From NCBI GenBank assembly GCA_030674155.1, contig CM060316.1:74250729-74260728 (forward strand): a stretch of 10,000 nt of DNA. Direction: 5' to 3'. The notes beneath the pieces were generated by a model. That model was not told where the DNA came from and searched no databases. It saw only the letters and a program-made list of their open reading frames with translations. The stretch's first letter is position 1. Each line of letters opens with the position of its first letter. Shown here in pieces: positions 7,913-10,000 of this stretch. The position numbers and the translations under genes were made by a program. The DNA comes from Stramonita haemastoma. Lineage: Eukaryota; Mollusca; Gastropoda; Neogastropoda; Muricidae.

Positions 7913-8020
7913 GCCAGGGTGAGATCTCGTGGAAAGCAGAAGGGGCCAGGTCTAAGCAGAGGAGTACTAGACGAGTCAGTAATGAAAACTGTCCAGTTTG
8001 GAAATGAGCTCCAGATTTTG

Positions 8021-8444
<424 letters not shown>

Positions 8445-8566
8445 GTTTGATTAGTATCTGTGTTGACGCCAGAATCTTCAGAGTTATACGTATTTATACA
8501 TAAGTTGTTTTTTTCTTCAAAACATTAAATACATGTATCATCTGTTGCGTTCATTTCTATTCACAG

Positions 8567-8810
8567 AAGAAAGTCATATCTTACGCCCCTTCTCAAAAAC
8601 CCATCTTAGGCATGATATTACATCATGCGAACATCTCGCAGAACATCTTGCGCACACGTTAAATCCTGTTCCGCTTTCGGAAGAGTAGGCCATCGTGTGC
8701 CGGTAGGAACGGATGACAAGATTAACAAAAATCTATACACACGGGGACTGGATGTAAAAAAGCATATGAGTGCTTATTCCATTATCCTCGATATAAAAGA
8801 ATAAAATAAA
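8567..8810 (+). pseudogene. Coding-like inverted-repeat copy 2 with AATAAA signals
   Basis: Preceded by a good acceptor-like TTCATTTCTATTCACAG (8550-8566). The reading runs from about 8569: EESHILRPFSKTHLRHDI, then TSCEHLAEHLAHTLNPVPL, then a TAG at 8682-8684. After a one-base shift it continues GHRVPVGTDDKINKNLY, TRGLDVKKHMSAYSIILDI and TAA at 8802-8804. AATAAA hexamers overlap the stop (8800-8805, 8805-8810). The one-base deficit relative to copy 1 lies near 8676-8684. The acceptor, frame, stop and poly(A) signal together look like a terminal exon or the 3' end of a retrocopy, now frameshifted. I do not recognise the protein. Confidence 0.5.
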
Positions 8811-8858
8811 TGCAAGAAAACGGACTGGAGTCCCATGGGACATTTAAGCTTCAAACAC

Positions 8859-8904
8859 TCAGTCAGTCAGTCACAGCCAGCCAGTCAGCCTGTCAACCTG
8901 CCTG

Positions 8905-8980
<76 letters not shown>
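8859..8980. repeat. (CAGT)n-(CCTG)n-(CT)37 graded microsatellite
   Basis: CAGTCAGTCAGT passes through CAGCCAGCCAGTCAGCCTGT and CCTGCCTG into pure CT (8906-8979). Confidence 0.93.
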
Positions 8981-8981
<1 letters not shown>

Positions 8982-9102
8982 GCAGATCTTTTTTTTATTT
9001 CGTATTATATTATTACTCATATCTATAATATTTCTTCCCTTATGATGTAATCAATTCGTGTAATGTGTGTATATGGGGAGGGGAGATTACTAACGCGCGC
9101 AT

Positions 9103-9105
<3 letters not shown>

Positions 9106-9180
<75 letters not shown>

Positions 9181-9299
9181 GTAAATGTGGATATGTGTTT
9201 GTGTGTGTATGTGTGTGAATGTGTGTATGAATGTGTGTGTATGTATGTGTGCGTGAGTGCGTGGCGTGCGTGCATGCGTGCGTGGGTGCGCGCGCGCGT

Positions 9300-9380
<81 letters not shown>
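9106..9380. repeat. Two long (GT)n arrays joined by an imperfect GT/GC tract
   Basis: Pure GT runs 9106-9176 and 9302-9380. Between them, 9177-9301 is imperfect TG/TATG/GC-alternating sequence, including GTGCGCGCGCGCGTG (9286-9300). Nearly the whole 275 bp alternates purine and pyrimidine. Confidence 0.97.
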
Positions 9381-9381
<1 letters not shown>

Positions 9382-9640
9382 AAGCGCGCGTGATATGTAA
9401 AACCTTTATTTTCTTTTTTAGGTAATATTTGACTAATTATTCTTTTAGTTCTTAAGATTTTATGACTTGTTTGTTTCGGCTGCCGTGATAATGCAGTTGC
9501 TTTTGTTCGTATTGATGAATGAATATCGATTGGGTTTATCATCCTATTTTGTTATAAGCGTCTGGACATAGGATTTTTTTTTAGATAGCATGCACAGTCC
9601 CCATGTTTATCTTTTATAATCGTAATATGGAATACATTCC
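9381..9640. other. AT-rich sequence, nothing recognised
   Basis: Single-copy looking AT-rich sequence between microsatellites, with no convincing exon on either strand. Confidence 0.6.
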
Positions 9641-9778
9641 TGTCCGTCTGTCTGTCTGTCTGTCTGTCTGTCTGAGTCTGTCTGTCTTTGTCTCTCCCTC
9701 TCTCACTCAACCATTCTCTTACACACACACATTTACACACATATACACACGCGCGTGCGCGCGCACTACAGACAGACA
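9641..9778. repeat. (GTCT)n-(TC)n followed by (CA)n/(CG)n and (CAGA)n
   Basis: GTCT units with interruptions run 9641-9688 and TC-rich sequence to 9709. CA repeats with GCGCGTGCGCGCGC follow to about 9764, then ACAGACAGACA at 9768-9778. The last is the reverse complement of the first block, so the two could pair as a hairpin. The remaining 9779-10000 shows no recognisable gene. Confidence 0.85.
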
Positions 9779-10000
9779 AATGCACAGTTGAATAGACAGA
9801 CACGCATAAATACGAAGAGAGACAACAAAAAAAGAACAGGAGTAAACTTGACGACGGTCCTTCCTACGATCACAGACAAGCGGATGTCCAGGACAAATTA
9901 ATAGCCTGAAATAAAGGGGCCGGAAATCAGCAGAGGCGATAGATAGATGCCTGTACAAATTCATCCCTGACTGAAATTGGAACTCTACAAAAACATCTCT

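Noticed and set aside
9090..9542. ORFs encoding Thr-His or Cys-Val repeats
   Set aside because: Products of the GT arrays.

Overview
This is eukaryotic, almost certainly metazoan, genomic DNA. It holds GT-AG introns, long microsatellites of many kinds, and short exons of one animal receptor gene on the minus strand. The repeat-dense intron style (CA/GT, CT/GA, TA, CATA, GTCT, GTCC) would fit a lophotrochozoan such as a gastropod mollusc. That assignment is inference, since no taxon-specific gene is present.

The one gene I can support runs right to left. Three internal exons (6368-6548, 5036-5171, 1087-1232) join with compatible splice phases (0, then 1) into about 154 residues of an ANF-receptor-type extracellular ligand-binding domain. 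It resembles the membrane receptor guanylate cyclases (natriuretic-peptide-receptor/Gyc32E/Gyc76C-like). The first of these exons carries a one-base frameshift next to a CCC run, either a consensus error or a disabling mutation. The rest of the gene lies outside the window on both sides.

Layout from left to right: 1-62 decayed GT repeat; about 280-600 a degenerate ~100-bp repeat; 618-1070 a 17-bp minisatellite that stops about 16 bases from the 5' splice site of the third exon; 1087-1232 exon; 1233-5035 a 3.8-kb intron. That intron contains an unassigned coding-like segment (2112-2375) and two diverged direct copies of a ~1.0-kb non-coding unit (about 2610-3630 and 3795-4770), each preceded by a long TA tract. 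It also holds a CA/CG alternating tract and a run of 19 C. Then come 5036-5171 exon, 5172-6367 intron and 6368-6548 exon, followed by more than 3.4 kb of intron made largely of microsatellites.

A pair of diverged inverted copies (5291-5573 minus, 8567-8810 plus) share a nucleotide core. They also appear to share a protein reading, with several triplet-length indels and an A-rich or AATAAA-bearing 3' end. They look like two decayed copies of an unidentified retroposed sequence or terminal exon. No bacterial, phage, rRNA or tRNA gene was recognised.
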